A stretch of DNA of 59,551 nucleotides from Alphaproteobacteria bacterium (GCA_018000295.1 JAGNKE010000017.1:1-59551); one strand, 5' to 3'; positions 33,630-42,831 are shown, counted from the stretch's first letter. Made by a program: numbers and translations. The notes: a model not told the origin generated them from the sequence alone.

Positions 33630-35165
33630 TTATTTCTTGGTGTCCTGTTTTTTCTTGCCGTCCTGTGCGGACGAACCGCCGAGACCGGGCAGCGCTCCGG
33701 GCTTTCCGCCCAGACCGGGCAGCATCGTGCCGGAGGCGGTGTTTCCGGTGTCGAATTGCGCCATGTCGGCGGCAAGGGATTCGGCGTCGAGCGTTTCGGT
33801 CAGCATTTCGAGTTCGTCCATGTTGCCGCCCATCATCTGCTTCATCATGCCCATCATCTGGCCCTTGCCCATCTTCCGCATCCGCTTCATCATGGTTTGC
33901 ATCTGCTTGAGTTGTTTGGTCAGGGTATTGATTTCCTGAACGGTCGTTCCTGATCCCGCCGCGATGCGCTTTTTGCGGGAGGCGTTGAGCAGTTCGGGTT
34001 TTGTGCGTTCCTTGGCGGTCATCGAAAAAATGATTGCTTCCTGACGTTTTACAAGGGAGTCGTTCATGCCTGCCGATTCCAGCTTTCCGGCCATCGCGCT
34101 CAGGCCCGGCATCATCTTGATGAGGGAGGACATCCCGCCCATTTTTTTCATCTGCTGGATTTGTTTAAGCAGGTCGTTGAAGTCCATCTGGCCTTTTTTG
34201 AATTTACGGGCCATGTCGGCGGCTTCGGCGCGGTCTACATTTTCCGCGGCGCGCTCAACAAGGCTGACCACGTCGCCCATGCCGAGGATGCGTCCGGCGA
34301 TCCGGCTGGGGTGGAAGGTTTCGATTTCGGTCCATTTTTCGCCGACGCCGATGAGCTTGATGGGTTTTCCGGTTACGGCTTTCATGGACATGGCCGCGCC
34401 GCCGCGGGCATCGCCGTCCACGCGGGTGAGCATAATCCCGGTCAGGCCGATGCGGTCGTTGAATATTTTCGCGGTGTTTACGGCGTCCTGTCCGGTCATC
34501 GCATCCGCGACGAGAAGGGTTTCGACAGGGTTGGCGAATTTCTGGATGCCTTCAGCCTCCTTCATCATCTCCTCGTCGATGGAGAGACGTCCGGCGGTAT
34601 CAAGCATGACCACGTCGTACCCTTCCTTGCGGCCGGTTTCCATGGCGCGTTTGGCAATGTCCAGAGGCTTCTGGCCTTCGATGATCGGAAGTGTGGCCAC
34701 TCCTGTCTGTTCGCCGAGGATTTTGAGCTGCTGCTGGGCTGCGGGGCGGTAGACGTCGAGCGAGGCCATCAGGACTTTCTTGTTGCGCTTTTCGGTCAGG
34801 ACTTTGGCAATCTTGGCGGTCGAGGTCGTTTTTCCCGATCCCTGCAAACCGACCATGAGATATGCACAGGGTGCCGCGCCGAACTTCAGGTCCGAACTTT
34901 CGGAGCCGAGCATTTCGACCAGCGCGTCGTGGACGATTTTTATAACCTGGTGGCCGGGGTTGACACCCTTGATGATATTCTGTCCGACGGCCTTGTCTTT
35001 TATTTGCGCGATAAACTCCTTGACGACCGGCAGGGCGACGTCCGCCTCCAGCAGGGCGATGCGGATTTCCCGCGATATGGCCATGACGTCATTTTCCGAG
35101 AGGGTCGCCTTGCCACGCAGCTTCGAGAAGACGTTTCCTAATTTTTCACTGAGCGATTCAAACAT
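33630..35165 (-). CDS. ffh: signal recognition particle protein Ffh
   Basis: GTPase that binds signal peptides and 4.5S RNA and delivers ribosomes to FtsY. 511 aa. An N domain (1-90) is followed by a G domain with GLQGSGKTTSTAKIA near 107, DTAGRLSIDEEMM and TRVDGDARGGAA. The M domain is methionine-rich (MKKMGGMSSLIKMM; MMKRMRKMGKGQMMGMMKQM) and ends in a Gly/Lys tail. The start is preceded by the structured gap at 35205-35310. SRP RNA itself was not found in the window. Confidence 0.97.
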   Translation of the reverse strand: MFESLSEKLGNVFSKLRGKATLSENDVMAISREIRIALLEADVALPVVKEFIAQIKDKAVGQNIIKGVNPGHQVIKIVHDALVEMLGSESSDLKFGAAPCAYLMVGLQGSGKTTSTAKIAKVLTEKRNKKVLMASLDVYRPAAQQQLKILGEQTGVATLPIIEGQKPLDIAKRAMETGRKEGYDVVMLDTAGRLSIDEEMMKEAEGIQKFANPVETLLVADAMTGQDAVNTAKIFNDRIGLTGIMLTRVDGDARGGAAMSMKAVTGKPIKLIGVGEKWTEIETFHPSRIAGRILGMGDVVSLVERAAENVDRAEAADMARKFKKGQMDFNDLLKQIQQMKKMGGMSSLIKMMPGLSAMAGKLESAGMNDSLVKRQEAIIFSMTAKERTKPELLNASRKKRIAAGSGTTVQEINTLTKQLKQMQTMMKRMRKMGKGQMMGMMKQMMGGNMDELEMLTETLDAESLAADMAQFDTGNTASGTMLPGLGGKPGALPGLGGSSAQDGKKKQDTKK

Positions 35166-35204
35166 ATGAATCTCAATTCCTTACGTTTAAAAACATAAAA
35201 CATT

Positions 35205-35310
35205 TTTACCGCAGTGAGCGTAATTTCGCCGACTGCGGGGCACCTGGTCCTCTAAAGACCTCGGGCGCTGACAAACTTCGATGTCAGCTAACGGGGGTTA
35301 CGTAGCATAA
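35205..35310. other. three consecutive hairpins between ffh and dapF, possible structured RNA
   Basis: Hairpin A: CCGCAGT (35209-35215) pairs with ACTGCGG (35232-35238), with inner GCG/CGC. Hairpin B: GGTC (35246-35249) with GACC (35257-35260), extendable by GC pairs. Hairpin C: GCTGACA (35267-35273) with TGTCAGC (35282-35288). Read on the minus strand, hairpin A is last and is followed by TAAAAATGTTTT, terminator-like but not a clean T run. It could be the ffh leader, a small RNA, or a dapF leader on the plus strand. The conserved SRP RNA loop (GGAAGGAAGCAG type) is not present. Confidence 0.4.
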
Positions 35311-35333
35311 AAATATCTGCTAAATCAAGCGTT

Positions 35334-36152
35334 ATGATGAATTTTCTCAAGATGCACGGGCTGGGCAACGACTTTGTCATTCTCGATCAAAGGGCAGGGC
35401 TGCAAACTCTTTCCGCCCAACAGGCGGCTCGGATCAGCGATCGGCATTTCGGGATCGGATGCGACCAACTTATTATCCTCGAACCGTCTGAAAAGGCTGA
35501 TCTTTTCATGCGGATTTACAATCCCGACGGGTCGGAGGCCGAGTCGTGCGGCAATGCGACGCGCTGCGTGGCTGATCTGGTGATGAAACAGCAGGGCAAC
35601 GGCGCCTGTCTGATTGAGACAAAGGGCGGGCTTCTGGATTGCCGCCGGGCCTCCGGGATGCAGGTCAGCGTCGATATGGGGCCGCCGCGCCTTGAGTGGG
35701 CGGAGATTCCGCTTTCCGAGGCAAAGGATACCTTGCATCTGGGCATCGGGCAGGGGTTGGCTCATGATCCGGTCGGTGTGAGTATGGGCAACCCGCATTG
35801 CGTGTTTTTTGTTCAGGGGATTGAGGAGATTCCCATCGAGGCGCTTGGTCCGGTTTTCGAGCGGCATCCGCTTTTTCCACAGCGGGCGAATGTCAGTTTT
35901 GCGGAAGTGACAGGTGCCGGGTCGATCCGCCTGCGCGTTTGGGAGCGCGGTGCGGGGGTGACGCTGGCCTGTGGGTCGGCTTCCTGCGCTACGGTTGTTG
36001 CGGCGGTCCGGCGCGGGCTTATTGCCGGGCGTTCGGCGGAAATCCAGATGGATGGCGGTGCGCTGCGGTTGGAGTGGCGGGAGGGTGACGGGCACGTCCT
36101 GATGACGGGCCCGGTTTCCTATGTGTTCGAAGGGCGTTTTCCGGAGGTCTAA
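35334..36152 (+). CDS. dapF: diaminopimelate epimerase
   Basis: Interconverts LL- and meso-diaminopimelate for peptidoglycan and lysine. 272 aa. It begins MMNFLKMHGLGNDFVILDQ. The first catalytic Cys lies in NPDGSEAESCGNATRC (near residue 74), the second in TLACGSASCATVV (near 219), and GNPHCVFF is also conserved. It uses no cofactor. The ribosome site before ATG 35334 is weak. The stop is two bases before the next gene's ATG. Confidence 0.96.
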   Translation: MMNFLKMHGLGNDFVILDQRAGLQTLSAQQAARISDRHFGIGCDQLIILEPSEKADLFMRIYNPDGSEAESCGNATRCVADLVMKQQGNGACLIETKGGLLDCRRASGMQVSVDMGPPRLEWAEIPLSEAKDTLHLGIGQGLAHDPVGVSMGNPHCVFFVQGIEEIPIEALGPVFERHPLFPQRANVSFAEVTGAGSIRLRVWERGAGVTLACGSASCATVVAAVRRGLIAGRSAEIQMDGGALRLEWREGDGHVLMTGPVSYVFEGRFPEV

Positions 36153-36155
36153 ATA

Positions 36156-36761
36156 ATGGCTAAAAGTCTTAATAAATCCCGGATGCGGGACAGCCGGGTG
36201 GCGCTTCTTCTCGTTCTCTTTGCGGCCTTTTTCACGAAGGCGCTGATTCCCTACGAAACCGCTTTGCATGAGGGGCTGGAGTTTTTCGGGTATCTATTGA
36301 TTGCCTTCTGTGCGATGGGGCGGCTTTATTCCACGGCCTTTCTGGGCGGGTTTAAAAACCAGACGCTGATTACCTATGGCGCGTTTTCCGTGGTGCGGAA
36401 CCCTCTATATTTCTTTTCACTGGTCGGTATGACAGGGGTGGCTCTTATTTCTACGCATATTCTCATTATTATTTTCATGCCGATTTTTTTTATCGTGATC
36501 TATCATTTTCTGATCCGGCGTGAGGAGGCGTTTTTGCTGGAAACGTTCGGGGCGGAGTATGAGGCGTACATGAAATCCGTGCCGCGCCTGATTCCGAATC
36601 CCCGGCTTTACAAAGCGCCTGAGAGGATTGAGGCTGTACCCAAGTATCTGAACAAGGCCTTCAAGGATGCGATCTGGTGGTTTGCGGCGCTTCCTTTGTT
36701 CGAGTTCGCGGAGTATCTGCAGGAGGCGGGGGTGGTTCAGCCTCTGTTCGTCATTCCTTGA
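36156..36761 (+). CDS. membrane methyltransferase-like protein (isoprenylcysteine O-methyltransferase/PEMT superfamily)
   Basis: 201 aa with four to five hydrophobic helices. The superfamily's C-terminal signature is present: VVRNPLYFFSLVGMTG, then IRREEAFLLETFGAEYEAYM and VPRLIPNPRLY. This binds S-adenosylmethionine in relatives. The substrate in bacteria is generally unknown (lipids or small isoprenoids). GGAGG from the end of dapF precedes the ATG, so the two are coupled. The next gene, mtaB, starts 55 bases later. Confidence 0.85.
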   Translation: MAKSLNKSRMRDSRVALLLVLFAAFFTKALIPYETALHEGLEFFGYLLIAFCAMGRLYSTAFLGGFKNQTLITYGAFSVVRNPLYFFSLVGMTGVALISTHILIIIFMPIFFIVIYHFLIRREEAFLLETFGAEYEAYMKSVPRLIPNPRLYKAPERIEAVPKYLNKAFKDAIWWFAALPLFEFAEYLQEAGVVQPLFVIP

Positions 36762-36816
36762 TGGTAATATGTAAACGTTGACGCGAATATGTTTTCTGGG
36801 GTAGGTTTGGCGCACG

Positions 36817-38151
36817 ATGAAGAAGCAGGAACTGGCCCAGAATATGGCTAAAATCAAGGAAAAAGCTGCGAACTGCGATCCGCAAGTCGTGACGTTCGGC
36901 TGTCGCCTGAACACCCATGAGTCCGAGGTAATGCGCGACCATGCCCGGAATGCAGGATTGCAGGATGTGATTATTTTTAATACCTGCGCGGTGACTAAGG
37001 AAGCCGAGCGGCAGGCGCGGCAGGCGATCCGTCGAGCCAAGCGCGAAAATCCGGACGCTCAGATCATCGTCACCGGGTGTAGCGCACAGGTGAATCCCAC
37101 ACAATATGCCCAGATGAAGGAAGTCAGCCGGATCATCGGCAACGATCTCAAGCTTCAGGCGGAAAGCTGGGGCGCTCCGGTTCATGAACGCATTCTCGTC
37201 AACGATATCATGTCGGTGAAGGAGACTGCGGGACATCTGATCGACGGGTACGAGGACCGGACGCGGGCGTTTTTACAGGTGCAGAATGGCTGCGACCATC
37301 GTTGTACCTTTTGCATTATTCCCTTCGGACGCGGGAATTCGCGGTCTGTACCCATCGGGGTGATCGCCAGGCAGGTTCATGCGCTGGTTGAAGCCGGATA
37401 TAAGGAAATCGTTTTCACGGGCGTTGACGTGACGTCGTATGGACAGGATCTGCCGGGAACACCGAGTCTGGGGCAGATGATCCGGCGGGTTCTGGCGCTT
37501 GTGCCCGCGTTGCCTCGCGTGCGACTTTCCTCTCTTGATCCTGTAGAGATCGACAGTGATCTCTGGCGTCTGATTGCCGAGGAGTCCCGCTTTATGCCGC
37601 ATCTGCATTTGTCGGTGCAGGCGGGGGACGACATGATCCTGAAACGGATGAAAAGGCGGCATTCGCGGCAGGACGTCATTGATGTCTGCAAAAAGGCGAA
37701 GGCGCTGCGGCCAGAAATGGCCTTCGGTGCGGATATTATCGCCGGATTTCCAACTGAAACCGACGCGATGTTCGAGAACACCGTGCGACTGGTCGAAGAA
37801 TGCAATTTAACCTTCCTTCACGTCTTTCCGTATTCCGAGCGCGAGGGGACGCCGGCGGCCAAAATGCCGCAGGTCAATCCGGCCATTCGCAAGAAGCGGG
37901 CAGCGCGTTTACGCGTGTTGCGCTCTATGCACATGGAGAAATTCCTTGCCGCTAATATTGGCCGGGAGGTCGAGGTTCTGGTTGAAAAGGACGGTTTGGG
38001 GCGCGCGGAGAATTTTGCTTCTGTGCGACTTGACCAAACTCTCGAGGTCGGCACGCTTGCGGTCGTTCGGATTGACGGCGTTTCGGGCGAGGTTCTCTCC
38101 GGGACTGTTTTGTCCGGCTCTTTGGCTGAGCGCGAAGAACTCCGCGCCTGA
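36817..38151 (+). CDS. mtaB: tRNA threonylcarbamoyladenosine (t6A37) methylthiotransferase MtaB
   Basis: Radical-SAM enzyme that turns t6A into ms2t6A at position 37 of tRNAs reading ANN codons. 444 aa. The UPF0004 domain has VTFGCRLNTHESEVM, FNTCAVTKEAERQARQAIR and VTGCSAQ with its three cluster cysteines. The radical-SAM motif is CDHRCTFCIIPFGRG near residue 157. A TRAM domain lies at the C-terminus. CRLN rather than CQMN in the first motif and the overall form fit MtaB, not MiaB. It lies between the methyltransferase-like gene and ftsY. Confidence 0.94.
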   Translation: MKKQELAQNMAKIKEKAANCDPQVVTFGCRLNTHESEVMRDHARNAGLQDVIIFNTCAVTKEAERQARQAIRRAKRENPDAQIIVTGCSAQVNPTQYAQMKEVSRIIGNDLKLQAESWGAPVHERILVNDIMSVKETAGHLIDGYEDRTRAFLQVQNGCDHRCTFCIIPFGRGNSRSVPIGVIARQVHALVEAGYKEIVFTGVDVTSYGQDLPGTPSLGQMIRRVLALVPALPRVRLSSLDPVEIDSDLWRLIAEESRFMPHLHLSVQAGDDMILKRMKRRHSRQDVIDVCKKAKALRPEMAFGADIIAGFPTETDAMFENTVRLVEECNLTFLHVFPYSEREGTPAAKMPQVNPAIRKKRAARLRVLRSMHMEKFLAANIGREVEVLVEKDGLGRAENFASVRLDQTLEVGTLAVVRIDGVSGEVLSGTVLSGSLAEREELRA

Positions 38152-38227
38152 TTTTTTTCCGTTTTCCTGTGTTTATTTCCTGCGGCGGGGATTATACTCT
38201 CCGACAGATACCCATGAGGCAGACCCA

Positions 38228-39409
38228 ATGATTTTCTGGCGCAAGAAAAACAATATCTCCGATCAGGAAAAAGAGGAGCAGGACGACAAGCTTCTGCATC
38301 CTGACAAGGAGCCTGCGCTGGAGCCTTCGACGGACTATGAGGCCGCTCTTGATGCTGACGCGCTGGCGGAACTTGTCGATACGGAAGCCGATATTCTGGA
38401 TGAGCTGGAAGAGGTTCCCGTTCCCGAACACCGTTTGTTCGATGACAGGAAAGAAGCTGAAGATCTGAGCGATCATACGGAAGAGGGGGGCTGGTTCTGG
38501 CGGCTGACGCGGGGGCTGAGCAAATCTTCCACCAAGCTGACCAGCGGGATTTCAGATCTTCTGACCAAGAAGAAGCTGGATCAAGAGACTCTCGATCAGC
38601 TTGAGGAGCTACTGATCGAGGCCGATCTCGGGCCGAAAACAGCGGCGAAGATTATCGCCGATTTTTCCAAGGACCGTTTTGGGAAGGATATTTCTGAGGA
38701 GGAGGTGCGCGAGGCGCTGGCGTCCGGCATCGAAAAAATTCTCAAACCTGTCGCCAAGCCGATCAACACGGCCAAGCCCGATGACGGGCCTTTCGTTATC
38801 CTTGTTTGCGGGGTGAACGGGGCAGGGAAAACTACAACCATCGGCAAATATGCCAATCATCTGCAGCGTGAACAGAAAAAAAGCGTTCTGATTGCCGCCG
38901 GGGATACGTTCCGGGCTGCGGCGATCGAGCAGCTCGGAACATGGGCCAAGCGCAGCGGGGCGACGATGTTCGCCAAGGATGTCGGCGCAGATGCAGCGGC
39001 TGTGGCGTTTGAGGCTTATGACATGGCTATCAGCCAGAAAACCGATATTCTTATGATCGATACGGCGGGGCGGTTGCAGAATAAATCCAACCTTATGGCC
39101 GAGCTGGAGAAGATTATCCGCGTGCTTAAGAAGCGCGATGAAGCCGTTCCCCATGCCGTGCTGCTGGTTCTGGACGCCACGACGGGGCAGAACGCCTTTT
39201 CGCAGGTTGAGACGTTCAAGAAGATGGTTGATGTGACCGGGCTGATCGTCACCAAGCTGGACGGATCGGCCAAGGGGGGTGTTCTTGTTGGGCTGGCGGA
39301 CCAGTTCGGGCTTCCTGTCCATGCCATCGGGGTGGGTGAGGGGTTGCGCGATCTGCGGCCCTTCGAGGCGCGGCAATATGCGCGGAGCCTGATGGGGCTG
39401 GAAGCTTGA
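38228..39409 (+). CDS. ftsY: signal recognition particle receptor FtsY
   Basis: GTPase that docks the SRP-ribosome complex at the membrane. 393 aa from ATG 38228, which follows GAGG at good spacing; a longer open frame from 37946 would lie inside mtaB and is not used. Residues 1-95 are the acidic A domain (KEEQDDKLLHPDKEPALEPS in part). The NG domain follows, with GVNGAGKTTTIGKYA near 200, DTFRAAAIEQL, LMIDTAGRLQNK and TKLDGSAKGGVLVG. Its partner Ffh is encoded 3 kb away on the other strand. Confidence 0.97.
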   Translation: MIFWRKKNNISDQEKEEQDDKLLHPDKEPALEPSTDYEAALDADALAELVDTEADILDELEEVPVPEHRLFDDRKEAEDLSDHTEEGGWFWRLTRGLSKSSTKLTSGISDLLTKKKLDQETLDQLEELLIEADLGPKTAAKIIADFSKDRFGKDISEEEVREALASGIEKILKPVAKPINTAKPDDGPFVILVCGVNGAGKTTTIGKYANHLQREQKKSVLIAAGDTFRAAAIEQLGTWAKRSGATMFAKDVGADAAAVAFEAYDMAISQKTDILMIDTAGRLQNKSNLMAELEKIIRVLKKRDEAVPHAVLLVLDATTGQNAFSQVETFKKMVDVTGLIVTKLDGSAKGGVLVGLADQFGLPVHAIGVGEGLRDLRPFEARQYARSLMGLEA

Positions 39410-39472
39410 GAATTTCTGCGTTTTCCCCTCTTAGTTAATTGATTATAAACGAAAAGACGCCATTATTAAGCC

Positions 39473-40984
39473 ATGGTCAAAACTCCTCCCAAGTTCAAAC
39501 CCCGCAGTTTTAAAGATGCCGATAAAGCCCTCGCGGCCGTGCAGGAGATTTACCGCGCCCATATCGCCTATCTGCGCGATTCTTTTACAGAATATGCCAA
39601 GAGTTTCGCCGGATTTGCGGCTGTGAGCGCCTGCTATCCTTATGTAAAAATTATTGCCAAGGCCGGACGGCGCGGGGATACGCGCTTTGCCTACGGGTAT
39701 GCTTCGAAGCCGGGGGTTTACGGCACGACCCTTACGAATCCTGAATTGTTCGCTTCCTATTACCGGGAGCAGTTTTCCCTGCTGCTGATGAACCATGACA
39801 GCGTGCTGGAAGTAGGGGTCAGCGATACGGCGATCCCGGTTCATTTCGCGCTGGGACACGATTTTCACCTTGAATCCGATCTCGATGCGGACAAGATCAG
39901 GGATCTGCCGCTTTCTTTCGATGTGCCGGATCTGAGCATCCTCGACGATGACGTCGCCAATTCGCTTTATGTGCCCAAGACGCCGGACGAGCCGCGGCCC
40001 CTTTCGTTGTTTACCGCGCCGCGGGTCGATCTCAGCCTGCAGCGCCTTAAGCATTATTGCGGCACGTCGGCCAAGCACTTCCAGGGATTCATCCTGTTCA
40101 CAAACTACCAGTTCTATATCGACGAGTTTATCCAGATTTCCCACCAGATGATGCGGAGCACGGACGATCCGCAGATCCGCAAACACCGCGCCGATTATGT
40201 CGCGTTCGTTGAGCCTGGGGACAAGATCACGGTCAATAAAAACCTTGAAAAAACCGGGGAACGCGAGAGCGCCGGTGCGGTTTTATCGCGGATGCCGCAG
40301 ATGCCCGCCTATCACCTGAAACGGGCGGATGGCACGGGGATCACAATGGTCAATATCGGGGTCGGGCCGTCGAACGCCAAGACGATTACCGATCATATCG
40401 CTGTTCTGCGCCCCCATGCGTGGATCATGCTGGGGCATTGCGCGGGGCTGCGGAATTCGCAGCGGCTGGGGGATTACGTTCTTGCCCATGCCTATCTGCG
40501 GGAAGATAAAATCCTCGATGAGTTTCTGCCGCCCTATATCCCTGTTCCGGCGCTGGCGGAAATCCAGCTCACGCTTGAAAAGGCGGTGGCGGAAGTGACG
40601 GGCAACGAGGGGTTCGACCTCAAGAAAATCATGCGGACGGGGACGGTGGCGACGACCGATGACCGGAACTGGGAGCTTCATTCCTACCTCACGCAGAACC
40701 GCCGTTTGAGCCAGAGCCGCGCTATCGCGCTGGATATGGAATCAGGGACGATTGCGGCCAACGGGTTCCGTTTCCGCGTTCCCTACGGCACCTTGCTGTG
40801 CGTGTCCGACAAGCCGCTGCACGGGCAGCTTAAGCTGCCGGGGATGGCGGACTCGTTTTACCGCGAGCGGGTGGAGCAGCACCTTAAGATCGGGCTTTTG
40901 ACCATGACCCTGCTGCGTGAATACTCCGCCGAAAAGCTGCACAGCCGCAAGCTGCGGAGCTTCGATGAGCCGGCGTTCCGGTAA
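39473..40984 (+). CDS. amn: AMP nucleosidase
   Basis: Splits AMP into adenine and ribose-5-phosphate and so adjusts the adenylate pool. 503 aa, the usual length of the long form. The N-terminal regulatory domain (to about 190) begins FKDADKALAAVQEIYRAHIA. The catalytic nucleoside-phosphorylase fold holds NIGVGPSNAKTITDHIAVL, MLGHCAGLRNSQRLGDYVLA, ALDMESGTIAANGFRF and CVSDKPLHG. It is a single gene, 63 bases after ftsY and followed by a terminator. Confidence 0.95.
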   Translation: MVKTPPKFKPRSFKDADKALAAVQEIYRAHIAYLRDSFTEYAKSFAGFAAVSACYPYVKIIAKAGRRGDTRFAYGYASKPGVYGTTLTNPELFASYYREQFSLLLMNHDSVLEVGVSDTAIPVHFALGHDFHLESDLDADKIRDLPLSFDVPDLSILDDDVANSLYVPKTPDEPRPLSLFTAPRVDLSLQRLKHYCGTSAKHFQGFILFTNYQFYIDEFIQISHQMMRSTDDPQIRKHRADYVAFVEPGDKITVNKNLEKTGERESAGAVLSRMPQMPAYHLKRADGTGITMVNIGVGPSNAKTITDHIAVLRPHAWIMLGHCAGLRNSQRLGDYVLAHAYLREDKILDEFLPPYIPVPALAEIQLTLEKAVAEVTGNEGFDLKKIMRTGTVATTDDRNWELHSYLTQNRRLSQSRAIALDMESGTIAANGFRFRVPYGTLLCVSDKPLHGQLKLPGMADSFYRERVEQHLKIGLLTMTLLREYSAEKLHSRKLRSFDEPAFR

Positions 40985-41008
40985 TCTTTCTGTCATTCAG
41001 GCATTAAA

Positions 41009-41040
41009 AAACGCGCCGGGGAGGCGCGTTTGGTGTTTTT
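41009..41040. terminator. bidirectional terminator between amn and the 101-aa gene
   Basis: Stem AAACGCGCC / GGCGCGTTT with loop GGGGA. Six A residues at 41006-41011 give a clean T tract for the minus strand; on the plus strand TTTGGTGTTTTTTT follows. It ends amn and the convergent 41058-41363 gene. Confidence 0.88.
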
Positions 41041-41057
41041 TTGGGTGGGGAGTTTCC

Positions 41058-41363
41058 CTAGACCACGACATCCACCAGAGAACCGCGTCTTTGGGTCGTG
41101 TTCTGGTTGCTGTTGGAGGCGGCCTGCTGGGTCCGGTTCTGGGTCTTGTCGTCCTCGTCCTTGCGCTTGTTGCGGGCGGCTTCGATTTCGTCGGCCTGAG
41201 AGGCGGCGGCGCCACGGGCCTGCACCTTGCTGCCCTGTTCGGCGGCTTTCTGCTGATCCTCGCCGTTGCGGGCGGCGCGGTCCTGTTGATCGACGTTATT
41301 TGATTGAAGGCTTTGCGCGAGGGACGCCTGCTGGGCGCCTACTCCTGAAATTGAACCCGCCAT
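41058..41363 (-). CDS. small polar, low-complexity protein, 101 aa
   Basis: Rich in Gln, Asn, Ala, Lys, Arg and Asp (AARNGEDQQKAAEQGSKV), probably disordered or a long helix. It begins MAGSISGVGAQQASLAQSLQ and ends RRGSLVDVVV. A hydrophobic C-terminal VDVxV-like end after a Gln-rich body faintly recalls short flagellar-associated YjfB-like proteins, but I would not assign that. ATG follows AAAGGG at suitable spacing, and a strong terminator lies just after the stop, which supports a real gene. Confidence 0.65.
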   Translation of the reverse strand: MAGSISGVGAQQASLAQSLQSNNVDQQDRAARNGEDQQKAAEQGSKVQARGAAASQADEIEAARNKRKDEDDKTQNRTQQAASNSNQNTTQRRGSLVDVVV

Positions 41364-41666
41364 ATCGATACCCTTTGATTAGAAGAAACTCTGAAAATTC
41401 TAGCAGCTTACTCTTAACAAAAGATTACGCAGGGATGAGATGACCATGCCATGAATGGTGGCTCATGAAAAGAGCAAAAATATTGCCCGGAAAACGGCGG
41501 AAATTAACGGGTTGGTAAGGATTTTCACGTATAAGGGAAGATGACGGAAAAGAAAAATTTTATTAAGACTTTATATACTTTTTTTCTCTTTTAGTCGCTA
41601 ATGCGTTGATTTGCTTGAGTAAAGGATAGATTCAAACAAACGTTTAGTTGTGTGGGGCATGGCGCT
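41364..41666. other. intergenic region upstream of the DUF2336 gene, with a CtrA-like site
   Basis: 303 bases between divergent genes. It contains TTAA-CGGGTTG-GTAA at 41504-41518, the same TTAA-N7-GTAA pattern seen at 30831, followed by a long AT-rich stretch (about 41555-41590) that could be a promoter. No small open frame or RNA structure stands out. Confidence 0.35.
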
Positions 41667-42785
41667 ATGGATATGGACAGACTCGCTGGTCACACGGGAG
41701 GATCCCACGTGTTGATGCAGTTGAGAGAAGCCAAGCAATTATATGGGCTCGCCCGGGATAAGACCCCGGCGTCGCGGGCCAAACTTGCCAGTTCGATCGG
41801 CAGTCTTCTTGAAATGGAAGTTTCCCCCCGCGAAAGCGAAATGGTCGCTGATGTGCTTGTTGAGCTTCTCCGGCAGGCTGAGCGGGATATCCGTCAGGCG
41901 CTGTCCGAGCATCTGGCGGTCATGGACCATATTCCCCTGCGACTTGTCCTGCAACTGGCCAATGACGAGATTGACATCGCCAAGCCTGTGCTCAAGGAGA
42001 GCAAGGTTCTGGGCGATATGGACCTGATTTACATCATCAAGGCGAAAAGCCCGGAATACTGGCGGGTGATTGCCACGCGCAAGCAGATGGGTGATCGGGT
42101 GGTCGATATGTTGGCCGATACCGGGGATTACGAGACGGCGCTGAATCTTGTCGAGAATATCGATGTGCGCCTGACGGAACACGCGTCGCTGCAGATTTCC
42201 GATCTGGCCCAGAACCATGAAGAGCTGGCCTTGCCCCTCTTAAGGCGTGAGGATATCAGCCGCGAAGTTGCCTCCCGTCTTTATGAATTTGTCGGCGAAG
42301 AGATCAAGCAGTATATCGTCAAGAATTACGAGATCGATGCCCAGCAGATTCTCCAGACCGTCGATCATATGGTGCTGGAGTTCCGTGACGGGAACGATGC
42401 GTCCGAATTCAGGCCCGAGGAACATATGCTTGGCGCGGCGCGGGCGTTCAAGCAGAAGGGCAAACTGGATACCAAGCTGATGATCGCTACTTTGCGCCGG
42501 GGACAGTTCCGGTCATTCGTGGCGCAGTTTTCGGTCTTTACCAACCTTGACCTGAAAACGACTGCGCAGATTTTGATGCAGAGCCACGGGCAGGGGCTGG
42601 CGATTGCCTGCAAGGCCTATGAGATTTCAAAGGAAGATTTCGTGTCCATGTTCCTTCTGACCAACCAGTTTCGCAATCATGGACGGATGGTGAATACGCA
42701 GGAGATGGCCAAGGCGGTTACATATTATAACCGGATCGAGGTCTCCGTCGCGCAGCAGATCATCCGTAATTCCGTCAAACACTGA
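41667..42785 (+). CDS. DUF2336 domain protein
   Basis: 372 aa from ATG at 41667 (GGGG about 9 bases upstream; a GTG at 41652 is also in frame). It is all-helical with HEAT-like repeats: SSIGSLLEMEVSPRESEMVA, RQALSEHLAVMDHIPLRLVL, LANDEIDIAKPVLKESKVL and so on. This matches DUF2336, a family largely confined to alphaproteobacteria and without a settled function. Residues about 255-330 (KLMIATLRRGQFRSFVAQFS) form a second conserved helical block. It is a single gene with a possible CtrA-type site upstream and a strong terminator downstream. Confidence 0.85.
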   Translation: MDMDRLAGHTGGSHVLMQLREAKQLYGLARDKTPASRAKLASSIGSLLEMEVSPRESEMVADVLVELLRQAERDIRQALSEHLAVMDHIPLRLVLQLANDEIDIAKPVLKESKVLGDMDLIYIIKAKSPEYWRVIATRKQMGDRVVDMLADTGDYETALNLVENIDVRLTEHASLQISDLAQNHEELALPLLRREDISREVASRLYEFVGEEIKQYIVKNYEIDAQQILQTVDHMVLEFRDGNDASEFRPEEHMLGAARAFKQKGKLDTKLMIATLRRGQFRSFVAQFSVFTNLDLKTTAQILMQSHGQGLAIACKAYEISKEDFVSMFLLTNQFRNHGRMVNTQEMAKAVTYYNRIEVSVAQQIIRNSVKH

Positions 42786-42806
42786 TTTTTCACTCCTCCC
42801 GACTCA

Positions 42807-42831
42807 AAAACCGGCTTAACAGCCGGTTTTT
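42807..42831. terminator. bidirectional terminator between the DUF2336 gene and pgk
   Basis: Stem AAAACCGGCT / AGCCGGTTTT with loop TAAC. A residues on the left and T residues on the right make it work on both strands, ending the DUF2336 gene (plus) and pgk (minus). Confidence 0.93.

Noticed and set aside
35205..35310. SRP (4.5S) RNA next to ffh
   Set aside because: The conserved GGAAGGAAGCAG-type loop is absent on both strands; kept only as an unassigned structured region.
37946..38227. Long N-terminal extension of ftsY
   Set aside because: It would be encoded inside mtaB; ATG 38228 has a proper ribosome site and gives a normal FtsY.
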